Positions 1 through 11,700 of a DNA stretch of 64,000 bases are shown here, one piece after another. A model generated the notes under the pieces. That model searched no databases, was not told the origin of the DNA, and worked only from the letters and a program-made list of their open reading frames with translations. Within the stretch, counting starts at the first letter, position 1. Each line of letters begins with the position of its first letter. This DNA comes from Myripristis murdjan (lineage: Eukaryota > Chordata > Actinopteri > Holocentriformes > Holocentridae): the NCBI RefSeq assembly GCF_902150065.1, contig NC_043980.1:4962695-5026694 (forward strand). The letters are read 5' to 3'. A program made the translations under genes and the position numbers.

Positions 1-619
1 TTATTATTCATATTCTAATATAAAGCACTAATAAACTTGCTTGTGTATCTAAAATGCCAGCTGATGTAAATAAGCAGCTGTCGAGCAAACTTTGGGAAGA
101 AAAAAAAACATCTTTGAACTGCCTGCATGCTGACTTACTGATGATTTTAATAATTTTTAATAGATTTTTTTGTTTGTAGCTACCCACAATGATAGGCCAA
201 GTTTTCTCACATGTAAGAATCAAGAAAAACATAATAAAAATGGAAATTTGATGAGTGCAGACGGGTATAGACAGGCTCCACTCTGCAGCTTCATATTTTC
301 TGACCTCCACTTCTGATGAGGAACACATGAATCTGTGCCACAAAATCACATCCTGAGTCATAAGACCTGCATGCATCTCGTATTTCAAGTGCTCAAAGCG
401 GAGTTTGTCAGTGTTGCCACGGCAACAAGCACATTATGTCATTCACCTGAGACAAAGTGGATGATGGATCCTGTCCTGCTGAATCTGGCATCAAACGAAG
501 GTCGGAGTAAGATAGCCGACATTTGAAAAGAGCAAAACCTGCAAACAGAAAATCTCTGGATGAGAACAAACTGGTGCTTTGTAAATGATGGCAGATTAAG
601 TTTGATATTTGGTTGACAA

Positions 620-656
<37 letters not shown>

Positions 657-2095
657 GTAATAATAATAGTAATAATAATAATGATTTCTCAGGCTGGATG
701 TTATAGAGCTACTGACTGAATCTCACAGATCTTTCCTGGCAAACCAGATGCAGAAATGTTTTAGAGGTTGTGTTTGTTGCTCAGCTGGATCGCTGCCACG
801 GCTGCAGCTCACTCTCATGGAAGTGGGGGAGTTTGACCTTTGACCCTTGCCCCCCCCACCCCTCCCCCATCTCATCCTCTCACTGATTCATCACTAAAAA
901 TAGCCGGATGAAACCTGGTGGACGACCACGATGCCAAGCCTCACCTGCTGCTGCTGCTGCTGCTTCGCTCCAGATCAGAGCGAAGCGGGCGGAGCCTGCA
1001 GCGACTCTGCCTCTGATGGAAACACCACGAGGCCAGCAAACAAACAAACAAACAAACAAACAAACACTCATGTCAAGAGTGGGAAAAAGACAAAGTGGCT
1101 GCCGGGTGAATAAAAGGTCCTTAAAGTAGGTCTCAGTGAAGAGTGTCAAATGAGAACTGAGATCCACATGTGGATGTCTTTCTTTGACAGAGTTCATTCT
1201 GGAAAACACAAAAGTCACAGCAGTTTCACCCAAACGGCTTCGTTAGCTCGTTATGAGAAGCTACCTGTGTTTGTCAAGCCGAGTGTGCTTTACTGAAAAA
1301 TGTAAAAACAAAGAAATCTGGATATCTTTGTATTCAAAAGTGTGGGTTTTCATTTTTCAAACATAAATTAGAAAAGTACATCTATGAGACTATTTTGGAG
1401 CGCCTTCTCCCCATGTACCTGACACCAGGTGATACTTTATCTACAGCTGAGATTTATTCCAACATACTGAAAGAAAACCTTCATCCATCGTCTAGAAAAT
1501 CTGATTCCAGTTCGTCGTTCAGAGTCTCAGAGTCTGCAGAGGTGAAGGACTCAGCAGTTTCATTAGTTGACTGGCAGGTATCTTATTAACCGATTAATCG
1601 TTTCTTCTATAAAGAGTGAAAAATAAAGTCTGACGGGGAGTGATCAGAGACTGAAGTGACGTCTGACCAGCAACCAAAAAAAAAAAAAAAAAAAAAAATC
1701 TACTTGGTAACTTCATTTTGGCACAAAAAAACAAAACACCAAAAAAACAACAATAAACTTCACTCAATAACTAATCAGTTAGTTACCACGTTTTTTCCTC
1801 TCATAAATCTGTGACTTTATAGTCTCAGTCTTATAATCTTCAAGTTTTTTCTCATAAATTTGTGAGTGTTTTTGCGACTTTAATCTCGAAAGTTTTATTT
1901 TTGGAAGAATCTCCTTCCTCACCTCCCCGGCTGAGTAATTTGTTTTTTTTTTTCTCCGTGCCATGACTGATACGCCGTCGTAGCTTTGTGAACAGCCATG
2001 TTTCATATTTTGTGTTGCTGTTTTTGTTTTGTATTGTTATTATTTCTGTACTGGTATGGACCTTTTCTGTGTCTGAAATAAAGTAAATTCACACT
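1..2095. other. Non-coding stretch, no gene seen
   Basis: No reading frame here has a recognisable domain or convincing splice context. The stretch holds a TAA microsatellite near 620-683, a short CTG run near 945-964, an AAAC run near 1036-1066 and an A tract near 1677-1698. It lies downstream (3' side) of commd1, which is on the minus strand. Confidence 0.6.
620..683. repeat. TAA trinucleotide microsatellite
   Basis: About twenty TAA units, interrupted by a few TAG units. It is simple sequence with no sign of function. Confidence 0.9.
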
Positions 2096-2099
2096 CACA

Positions 2100-2441
2100 T
2101 AAAACGTCACACAGCCAGTTGTTTTTTACACCTAAGAGTATGTGCAATATCCTGATCAATATGTGCAATACTACCTCAATAACATACTGCCTTACCCTCT
2201 TTGTTTTTTACTATTTATTGTTATTTATCACCAGTTGAGTCTCACGTCGTGTTTTTATTTATTTATGACATCTGTTGTGCCCGTCTTGTCGTAACATTTG
2301 TTTATTCTTGTCTTTGTGTTTTTTTTTTGTTTGTTTGTTTGTTTTTTTTTATTAAAAAGATGCACCCTTAGTTGTGGCACCTCCAATTTCGTTGTATAGG
2401 TCGCTGTACAATGACAACAAAGGCTATCTGATCTTATCTTA
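2100..2441 (+). repeat. LINE 3' tail (Rex1/CR1-like)
   Basis: The stretch ends in the form typical of fish LINE 3' ends: an ATTTCGTTGTA block, then ACAATGACAACAAAGGC, then a short terminal repeat of ATCTTATCTTA type. Similar tails occur at about 21230-21440 and 60907-61137 on the same strand, and the last of these is preceded by the end of a reverse-transcriptase reading frame. This copy is a 5'-truncated dead insertion with no coding part. Confidence 0.6.
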
Positions 2442-2944
2442 ACCGTGTAAACACTGACATGAGAGGGATTTGATGTGGACTGAAACTCTCAAAAATGTTT
2501 TTCAAAGGTGTAAATCTGATCAAAACAGACTGAGCTGAGTCTGAGGTGACGGGCGGGAGGCAGGAGGGAGGAGGGAGGAGGCAGGAGGGAGGGAGGAGGA
2601 AGGAGCCCACCCTCCTGCCCACAGACCGGACAGACTTTGCTCAGGAAGCTCAGTGGCGGAGGTCAGGAGGTCAGGAGGTCAGGAGACGCTCTGAAGTCTG
2701 AAGCTGCTGCGATAAGACGAGGAGGAAACCTGATTCCCACCTGAGCAAAGTCTGACGAGCTGCAGCCCTCACCTGCACAGGTGGAAGGACGCAGGACGTG
2801 GAGGAGTTTTATCATCAGATTCTATTTTTAGTTTCATTTCCTTGTTGTGCAGTCCAGTTTAGTTTCCACGGCGGATTTGCTCATTTCAGTTTCTATTTGT
2901 TAAAAATGTTGAGTTTTAGTCCACTTTTTATTAGTTTCTTATGA

Positions 2945-3570
2945 AAAAAATCACATGTGAAATAAACCAGATGTGATTTCATGATTTCACGTGATTTTCA
3001 TGTTGGTTTTCCACGTTACTCACATAGGTCCATACTTTTTTTTACACACTTTTACACACATTTACTGCATTGATCTAATGTATATTTGCTCTTTTTTTGT
3101 TTGTTTGTTGACATTTTTTGACGTAGATTTTTTTTATGTAATCAAATTTTGAGGTGAGATTCTCCTATAAGCCCCTAGGGGTTTTCTGTATCTCACCTGT
3201 ACAATCTATTGCTATTTCGTTTTTGCTTTGATTGTGCAAATTGTGCCGAAAAAAAAAAAAAAAAAAATTCATTAAACCTGAAACTACATGTTATCAATTC
3301 ACATGTGAAAAAGCAAAATGAACAACACATGTTCCAAAGCCACATGTGGTTTATTTTACATGTGATTTTCATGTTGTTGTTCTTTTCACATGTGAAAACT
3401 GAAAATCCCGTGTGAAAAGTTAAAGTTCCTACGTGACTGTACTTTCTTTGCACATGTAAAAATCTCAGTTTAACATGTGAATATTGCCAGTCATATGACA
3501 AAATGTTAAATTCGCATGTGAAATTCAAATTTTCACATGCGAACAGGCATATTTCACATGTGACATTTTC
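2945..3570. repeat. Degenerate CACATGTGAAA-rich repeat
   Basis: The palindromic core CACATGTG, or one-base variants of it, usually followed by AAAA, recurs about a dozen times with irregular spacing. It appears in both orientations, as expected for a palindrome. The 146-residue minus-strand frame at 3193-3633 simply reads these motifs (FTCE and SHVK words recur) and is not a credible gene. Confidence 0.6.
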
Positions 3571-4760
3571 ATAAGGGGAGTTGGTTTTTATTTTAATATC
3601 GGGGGCGAGACTGAAGAAGTTCAGAACAGGCATGATGATCCCAACACAAACACTTTGTCAATCAATAAACAATAAATAAACATCAGCACAATCATCACAC
3701 ACTTGAGTACTACTATTGACTGTTTTTTTTTTTAGTTAGTTTAGTTTTCTAGTTTTTATTTTTACTCCAGTTAACTAAAACGATTTTTTTTACCCACACC
3801 TTCTTTCAGCTGTAGTTAACCATAATAACCTCAGCACACAGACACACAGAGGATCCCAGTCATCAGCTGCTTCTTTATTCTCAATTCTGCTGCACTGTCA
3901 TTTAGAAAATATAAAATATCTCTGGAGAGGAAAAAGAAGACGTTTGGTTTCAGTTTGTGGTACAGAAGACAGGAGAAAAATCAATCTAACCCTCCGTTTA
4001 TGGCACCAAGAGCAATTTTTTTTTTTTTTGTTAATGATCACGACCCTGCCTTGGGTTTTGAATGTCAGCTCACAGCGGCATGAACCCACAGCAGGTTTAT
4101 CCAGATAAAAGCTTGGTTTGACTGATATTAAGTCAATATTGACTTTTTATAACTGATCAGGTACCAGTCGGTCACTATGATACAGAAAAACAGCCTGCAC
4201 AGCCTCATAAGATTTGGACTTCTGAGTGAAATTTTATTTTATTGTTCAACAGTCATTTTGTAAATTATTTTTTAAAAATTAAAGTGTCCCATTATTCTCC
4301 AAAAGCTGCTTCAGATTATTTTCCCCCTCCAGTGAGAGAAAAACTCAGAGTATGTCGGGCATAAAAAAGGCAAATATTAAGATACAGAATACAGATAAAA
4401 AAAAAAATAAAAAAAAAATCAGCTATTGGCAGCTTCAGTCTCAAAATATGATCAAAATATCAGCAGTGACCCTCCAAACACAAACACTGTGGCACCCGCA
4501 ATTCAAACCTGCTTTATCAAGGAACAAACAGATGTCTGGAAAACGTCCTGCTTTTCCTTGTAATATGTGTGTGTGTGTGAGTCGCTGCTGCTGGCTGTGT
4601 GTGTGTGTGCAGGAACTAAATCACATTATGCAGTGAAAATGCAGATGGAGCAGAAGTGACACATGATCACAGTCACATGAAATGACCAAACCCCCACATG
4701 AAAGACCGATCTGTTCTGGACCCAAACCTGAAGCAGATTTTAAAGACCAGACCCTCAGCT
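3571..4760. other. Non-coding AT-rich stretch
   Basis: It contains T and A tracts and no recognisable gene. A minus-strand AATAAA lies near 3873-3880, about 3.3 kb beyond the commd1 stop. I cannot tell whether it ends any transcript. Confidence 0.45.
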
Positions 4761-4763
4761 GCT

Positions 4764-4768
4764 GTGCG

Positions 4769-4843
<75 letters not shown>
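4764..4843. repeat. CG/CA dinucleotide microsatellite
   Basis: A short GCGC run leads into roughly 36 CA units. Small GT runs lie nearby at about 4567-4610. Confidence 0.95.
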
Positions 4844-4845
<2 letters not shown>

Positions 4846-5065
4846 CTCACTGGCATTTTGAATATTAAGCTGATTGTCCCACCACAGCGCCACATCATGT
4901 CAAAACACCCTGAAGTTCACGCTCAAATTTGGTGAACACAAACAAACACACACACACTCAAAAACTTTGTTTTTTCACCGCCGGGCTGATTTGCACCCAT
5001 TTGGGAGGACGTTACAGTCCTGCTGACTGGTTTTATTGTGAAATATTTTGATTTTGAAACACTCT

Positions 5066-5570
5066 AGCTGTGTCCCAATTCAGGGTCTGCATCCTTCGAA
5101 GTCCGGGTCCTCCGAAGGCACTTCGGACGACGCATCCTCCGTTCCCGTTCCCATGACAACAAACTCAGGAGACAGAAAGATAACGTTTCTTTCCGTCAGA
5201 CAAGACAGAACAGTAAAGAAAGGGGTTTTGGCTTAAAATATATGGCGTTGGATGTTCAAATGAGTCAAAACTGAATATTTTATAATAGTGAAATCTGAAT
5301 TTAGATGCCGCCGTGGCCATTTCAGTTCACTTTTTTAGACTGAGCAGCAGCACGCAGAGCATCTTGGGATACGGGAGCCCGAGAAGGATAGTCGCGGTGC
5401 AGCCTCCGAATCGGCCACCAGCGGCTGAAAAGGAGGACGCATTTGAAGTGCGAATTTGAATGATCCTTGGACTTTGGATGAATTGGGACAGGCCTTCGAG
5501 CAGTGTTGTGACGTAACTGGCCTTCAAATGCCGACTTCGAAGGATGCAGACCCTGAACTGGGACACAGCT
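5066..5570. mobile_element. MITE with 36-bp terminal inverted repeats
   Basis: The left end, starting AGCTGTGTCCCAATTC, is matched in inverse orientation at 5535-5570 with a single mismatch over 36 bp. The 505-bp interior has no transposase and carries a second short inverted CCTTCGAAG motif. A 3-bp TCT on each side could be the target duplication. The superfamily is not certain. It lies beyond the 3' end of commd1. Confidence 0.75.
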
Positions 5571-5997
5571 TCTGACAGTCGACTGAACATGAGACTGATG
5601 GGGATTCTCTCCCTGTGTGTGAAACAGGCCGACGTCTCCAGAGTCAGAAAACCAACATTTGACTGGAAGAGACTTGACTTTGACTGGAGTTTTTAGAGAG
5701 TCAGTACCAACGATGTCAGACTGGAGTCATCAACAGTCAATAATCCCTGCTGATGTTCGGTATCTGTGTGTTCAATCCTACAGAAACTCTGGCATACACT
5801 TCTGCCTTTAAAAATAATAGCTGATTTCCAGATGAGTGCAGAATGCATATGCCGACCTCCAGCGTGCCTCTGGAGCAGGAACACACCTGTCAGGTTGTCT
5901 AATATTTTAAAAACCCGGCTGGTGGGTTTAGGATTCGACCAATCAGATTACCAAAAAATCTCCATCTCAGCGAGTCAATCCGTCTCACCTTTCAGGG

Positions 5998-6420
5998 TTC
6001 AAATCCTGTTTTTCTTCATCAAGGTCTAAAATCTGCCAGTGGGAGGAAAGATAATCCCACTTGTTTCCAGAATTATTCTTGAATCCAGAGTCATTTTCTT
6101 GACCCGAGTGGCTGATCGGCCTCATTCTGCCTCGATTTAACACATTTAGACTCACTCCCAGAGAGAAAATACTGAAATAAATGAATCTGCATTTAAAACA
6201 AGTCAGATTATCTCATCCTTGTGGCAGATTTTAGACCTCGTTTGAAGAAAAACAAGACTTGAACATCTGAATATGACACTAAATGATTTGTTGATATGAA
6301 GAGCTTCTCGGTTTTGAAAAAAAAAAAAGCAAAAGGCAACTTTCTGCTGAAGTACTTTTCTGTTTCAAAGGACACTTTCACAGCCTGGATTTTCTAGATT
6401 TGAGAGAATTATGGATTAAC
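5998..6420. mobile_element. Fold-back repeat, copy 1
   Basis: Left arm 6002-6067 (TCCTGTTTTTCTTCA, TCTAAAATCTGCCA, GATAATCCCACTT) is the imperfect inverse of right arm 6194-6259. The same sequence, including the stretch to the right of the arm (ATATGACACTAAATGA, then a GGCAACT motif), recurs in direct orientation at 17402-17880. A partial third copy lies near 6460-6600. It is non-coding and probably a non-autonomous DNA transposon. Confidence 0.6.
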
Positions 6421-6779
6421 ATCATAGACCAACATACATATAGAAGAATACACACAGTATGTTTCCAAGGCTCATCAACTTGTTTCCAGACATTTTTTTG
6501 TCATTTTCTTGATCGTGGTGATCGGCCTTATTCTTGCCTTCTTTCAACACATTTATATTATTCTGCCTTAAGAAAAACTCAATTTTTAAGAGTAAATAAA
6601 TTGTAAGCATTGAGATTGTTTTTATAGTGCATCAGATATTCAAAAAAAAAAAAAAAACTCATTATCGACCAAACACAGAAATAAAACAGTCCCACATTTG
6701 GAGTTTGATGCGTTCAAAAAGCTCAGATTCTTCAAGAGGAAATGCGAACAAATCCAAATGTAGCTGGTCAAATAACAAA

Positions 6780-6825
6780 CACATGTATATATATATATAT
6801 ATATTTATGTATATACGTATATAAC
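6780..6825. repeat. TA-rich microsatellite
   Basis: A run of TA units with small interruptions. Confidence 0.8.
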
Positions 6826-7163
6826 TGGGAATGTATTCTAACAGTTTGGCCTCTGTGAGCTTGACGGGAGGCACGGGGGCTGTGGTGGATCCGGCGGAGC
6901 TCAGGCTGGTTCCTGAACGCCTTTAAGGCTTCGGCGAACAGTTTGTGTGTCTCCGTCCGACGCGGGAGAGCGAGAGGAAACAGGCCAGATGGTGCGGCAA
7001 ACAGGAAACCAGCCGAGTGCAGGAAGAGAGACGGAGTCACTCAGAGGACAGACGCCTCTCAGACTGAGAAACCGCACCGGCGCTCTATACTGTCCCCGGA
7101 TAAACTTAGACACACACACACACACACAAACACTCTCTGAAACACACACACACACACAGAGTC

Positions 7164-7271
7164 TCAAGTGCGGTGAACGATGCTGTCGATGCTCTCCTGG
7201 ATGTCGGCCATCTTCTTCAGCACCTGGTTCACTTTGGCTTCATCGAACTCCAGACACACAAACTCAGACTC
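7164..7271 (-). CDS. commd1: commd1 coding exon 3 with stop
   Basis: It encodes the last 35 residues, ESEFVCLEFD to SIVHRT, followed by TGA at 7164-7166. The acceptor is CTCCTGCAG|GAG. The ESEF..CLEFDE..KVNQ.L block is the diagnostic COMMD1 C-terminal strand and helix. The 3' UTR begins directly in a GT-rich stretch (CA on the plus strand, about 7111-7160). No clear AATAAA is seen within the next few hundred bases. Confidence 0.94.
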   Translation of the reverse strand, partial: ESEFVCLEFDEAKVNQVLKKMADIQESIDSIVHRT

Positions 7272-10200
7272 CTGCAGGAGAACGAAAAAAAAAAAAAAAC
7301 CATGAGGAGAAGCGAGACAAGACATCACTTTACATCTGAGATGACAGTTTGTTATTCACTGTGACTTCATGAGAGAGCAGGTTGGAGTCCAGGAATCCAC
7401 TGTGTTCAGTTTAGTGGCTGATTTATCAAAACATATGCAAATGAAGTCAGTCACAGAAACTGAACGGGCAGAGCTGGCTTTGGCCTTTGTGCACATTCGG
7501 TTGAGATGTTTCGTTGAAATGCCCGTCTACTGATCCTGGGCTGTTGGATTTCTGCTCTCCAGTCGACACCTTTAAGGCGAGCTCGACACTTCGACCCAGA
7601 TAAACTCCCGTCTTTGAGTCTCGGTGTTGCTTAGTAACCAAGCCCTGATGCTGTCGTCTTATCTTTCCCCAACAGAGCGTTTCACCACGATTACGTGAAC
7701 TTGCAACTTCTCTGTCATCATGTCACTTCTGCTATTATATATCAACAGTTTCAAAGATGATCAGATTAAGTATTAAGGCTGCTTTAGTCTGCCGCGAGAG
7801 CGAGTCATGCCGTGTTCAGACCGAATGCAATGGGAATTTTTGCATCATGGTGAATACAGCCGCAAATTTTTCACACGAGTTGAAAATTTTAAATTCACGT
7901 GAAAACACGAGACGCGTCTTTGCACTGACGTTGCGTGTAATTTCACCGCGTGAAAATCTCGCCTTGCGTTTGATCTTGAACACACAGCTGGACTAAGAGT
8001 CTTGTTAGCAGCGGGTGACATAAACAATCTGCCCTTCACAAACTGTTCGTAAAAATCAAAGGAAAAATGTACAAAGTTTTTGTGATAATCAGAGACTGTG
8101 GCAAATTGGCTCTTGTGGATTCAATGAGCCACATTTGATTCCTGTGTGATGATGTTGGCCCCCATAGCAGCCATTTCACTGCAGGCCGAGACTTTTGTCA
8201 AACTGGACGTCGCTGGAGAACATGACCTCTAGTGACCTCTAGGAGAATCACAGCCTCATCAAACTTTACAGACACAAACTAGAGAGCGAGGCCATTCAGA
8301 GGAGCTCTGCTTCTCCAGCTGGACTGACAATAAGGGCCAGTTTCAGACACATTTCCACAACACTCACCATCCAATCACCGAAAAATTACAGAAACTTCCA
8401 CGTCTGATTTTTTTTCATACCAAATCAAAGCATGGATTTTTCTCTGGTGTTCCTCAAGGTCTTAATGTTCTAATGAAGGGATCTTTGACCATTTTTTAAA
8501 TTCTCAAGTGCTCAAAAATGATTAAATTTTGCACAAAATCTGTGTAACAAATGGTATCAACATAAAAAATTGCTGCAACAACTTCTGACACATAATTGAA
8601 CCTGGGAATGGCTTCATGTGCTCCTATCATAATGTTCTAGCCCTTATACACACTAAACAAAATAATAATAAAAAATAAAAAAATACACAGGCGCCTACCC
8701 AAAACACAATGTTCATTACAGATTTATAACAATAACACAGAGCTGAGCTGCATCTTAAATTAATCTTAAGGTTCACAGCTTTCACATGATGCTCACTTCT
8801 ATTTGGCTTCTGCTGTTGACCTTTTATTTCCCCCTGAGGATCCACCGCCCTCCTCACTAAAACAGGCATAACAAAGGGCTGCAGTGGTCGGGGTTCAGGC
8901 AGCGCTGACATCACTTAGGAGGTCTACGCCCTGCAGCACTGCCCTCAAAACATCTCAGTTTTGACATGTACAACTACTGAACAGTTTTTTTATTTCATCA
9001 AGAAGTGATGAAAATTCTTCTCAATAACATTTCTTTTAATCTCATTCTCTGACGTGCCGGATGTGCCTTAAGAGCAAAAAAACCTGCAGCCAAGTTTTGG
9101 TTTTGGTTCGGTAAATCAACACTGAGTGATAGGTGAAGGGAGGTGCAGCGCAAAAAAACTCCAGAGCGACGAGTACTTTGCACTAAGGATGCAGATTCAA
9201 AAAAAAAAAAAAAAAATTGAGGGGCATGTGGAGAACCACTTTAAGGAAACCACAGACAGAACATATACAGCATGTGGCAGCCGGGCTGGGGCATGCGTCA
9301 GTCAGGTGGTGGAAAAAAACACAATCAGCTGTACTATTTCATTTAATATTTGCAGAAATACGAGCCTAGGGCAGAAACAAAGACGCTGTGTAAACACTAC
9401 CAGGGGTCACGGTGGCTGCAGTTGCCGCTGGTGAAGTTTGCCATAAAAAGAATTCAAACAGGAAAAAGGATTCAAGGAATTTCCTTGATAAAACGAGTTC
9501 TTATGTTCTTTAGCTTGAGCCTGTAGACCAACAGCTCCTGTTCTGCTGCTGCATCCACACTGCAGCCACCGACTGGCCATGTATACTTTTATACCAGGCA
9601 ATTACACTTCACCAGACAATTAGACTTTTAAAAAGGCAGTTAGACTTTAAACCAGCCACTCAGACTTTAAAAGCAATTAGACTTTAACCAGTCAATTAAA
9701 CTTTTAAAAAGACAATTAGACTTTTAAAGTCGTCAATTAGACTTGTAATAAGCCAATTAGACTTTTAACCAGCCAATTAGACTTTTTTAGAAGCCAATTA
9801 GACTTTTGCCAGTCTAGTAGACCTAAAAAAAATTAGACCTTTAAACCAGAAACTAAACCAGCCAATAAGATTTTTCAAGCAGTTAATTAGACTTTAAAAA
9901 CCCAATGAGAGCTTTAAACCAGCCTTTAAAACCCGACTTTTAAGCGGTCAACTTTTAAAAAACAGCCAGTTAGTCTTAATTGGCTGGTTTAAACTCTAAG
10001 TGCCTTTGTTTTTGTTTTTGTTTTGTTTTTTTTAAACCAGAAACTTAGCCTGTTACCCCAGAAAATATGACTTTTAAATCAACCAATTCGACCTTCAACT
10101 GGTCAGTCAGACTTCAGACTAGCTATCTGGACGAGACTCTCAGACCAACCAAACTTTCAGACTACTTATAAATGCCAGGGAAGGAACACGCTTATACCAA

Positions 10201-11650
10201 AACCACTGCACAAATTATTTTTATGTAGATTTGTTTTAGACCGGCCGACTAGATTTTAAGGTTTATCACATAGACTTTAGGCTTAGCACACTAGTTTTGT
10301 AAACCAGTCCTTAACACTAGATAACTAAATTCTTAGCACAGCCAATTCCTTTTTCAAACTGGCCAATTAGGCAAATTATAAATCTGTTTATCTTCTGTGA
10401 CGACTTGTAGTTGCCAGAGAAGCTACAGGTAGAACAGGCTCCCACCACACCTGCAGAAAAAATGTACCAGTGTTTGGCGAGTGTCCATTTCCTGCCCTGT
10501 CACTCATTGTCATGGGGCGTCCCGTTCCCTCCACGTGGGCTGCTGCCCTGCATTGTGTTCATTACGCGCCACTTAAAAATGAATGAAGTTTGATTCAGGC
10601 ATGACATGAGACTCTGCCATCTGTCCTCGGCTTTGTTTCCTGCAATTGTTCCCAAGAATGGACGTCTCTGCGCGATGATCCCTCTCCTGGTTGCCATGGA
10701 TACAGCGATCATCTCTTTCAACCGTCTATTGTTTGGCCGGAGGAGCATCTCTTGGCGCCGAGAAGGAGCACATCTCGTTTTTTTTTTTTACACTTCACAT
10801 TTCAGCCGTGGAGCTGATGCCCTCGTGGTGAGTGCAGCGGAGAGATAAGCTCCAGTTCCTGCATCGCCAACATGACAATCAGTTTCAAACAATGCACTCG
10901 GGCCTTAGAAGTAAAAGACATTTCTGTTTGCCTGTTATGGTCATGTATAATAGAGAGGTGCTGGGTGGAGAAATTGGAGTAGAGCTTGTTTGAAACATAA
11001 CCCAGTCAGAAGTAGAAGTGGGTCTCGGCAGAAGTGCTTATCACACTGCAAACGCTTCCCTCAGTTATCTTAACCTTGGGTGAACAGTTGCACAACGGAT
11101 GCCTTAATCTGTTTTGGCACAGACATTTAAGGTTTCAAGTTTATTTTGAGCCCAAAAAAAATCACTATTTACAGTTTCAAAGGGCTTTATCACTTTATCA
11201 TCATCCTGCATTAGTGGGAGTAAATTAAAATTTCAACTGATAAAACTTTAACAAATCCTCTCATCTACCTGTCCCTTTGAATAAAACTGGGGTATCTCTC
11301 CCAGTTGGTTTACACTTGTGGATGATCCGTCGCTGCACTAGGAAATACATCAAATCAGGAAAGTAGGGGTCCAATTCATGGGGTCTGTAATGTCAGTGGT
11401 AATCAAACTAGTCAGGTCCAGGGATGCAACACACAGCACTGCTCACCTATGTTTGTTTGTTTTTTTCTTTTAGATGTACTTTTTGACATTTTTGCCAATA
11501 ACAATGACAAACTGTACTCATTGTGCCTTTGAGCAGATCAAATCTGTTCTGTTCTGCAGGCACAGAGAGATGTTTTGCTCATGTTATTTACCAAGGGAAG
11601 GGTTTTCCTCAGTGTACAAGCTCTATTTCTTCAAACCCTCTGCTTCATAT

Positions 11651-11700
<50 letters not shown>

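Noticed and set aside
3193-3633. 146-codon minus-strand frame as a gene
   Set aside because: Its residues follow the CACATGTGAAA repeat and there is no domain or conserved start.
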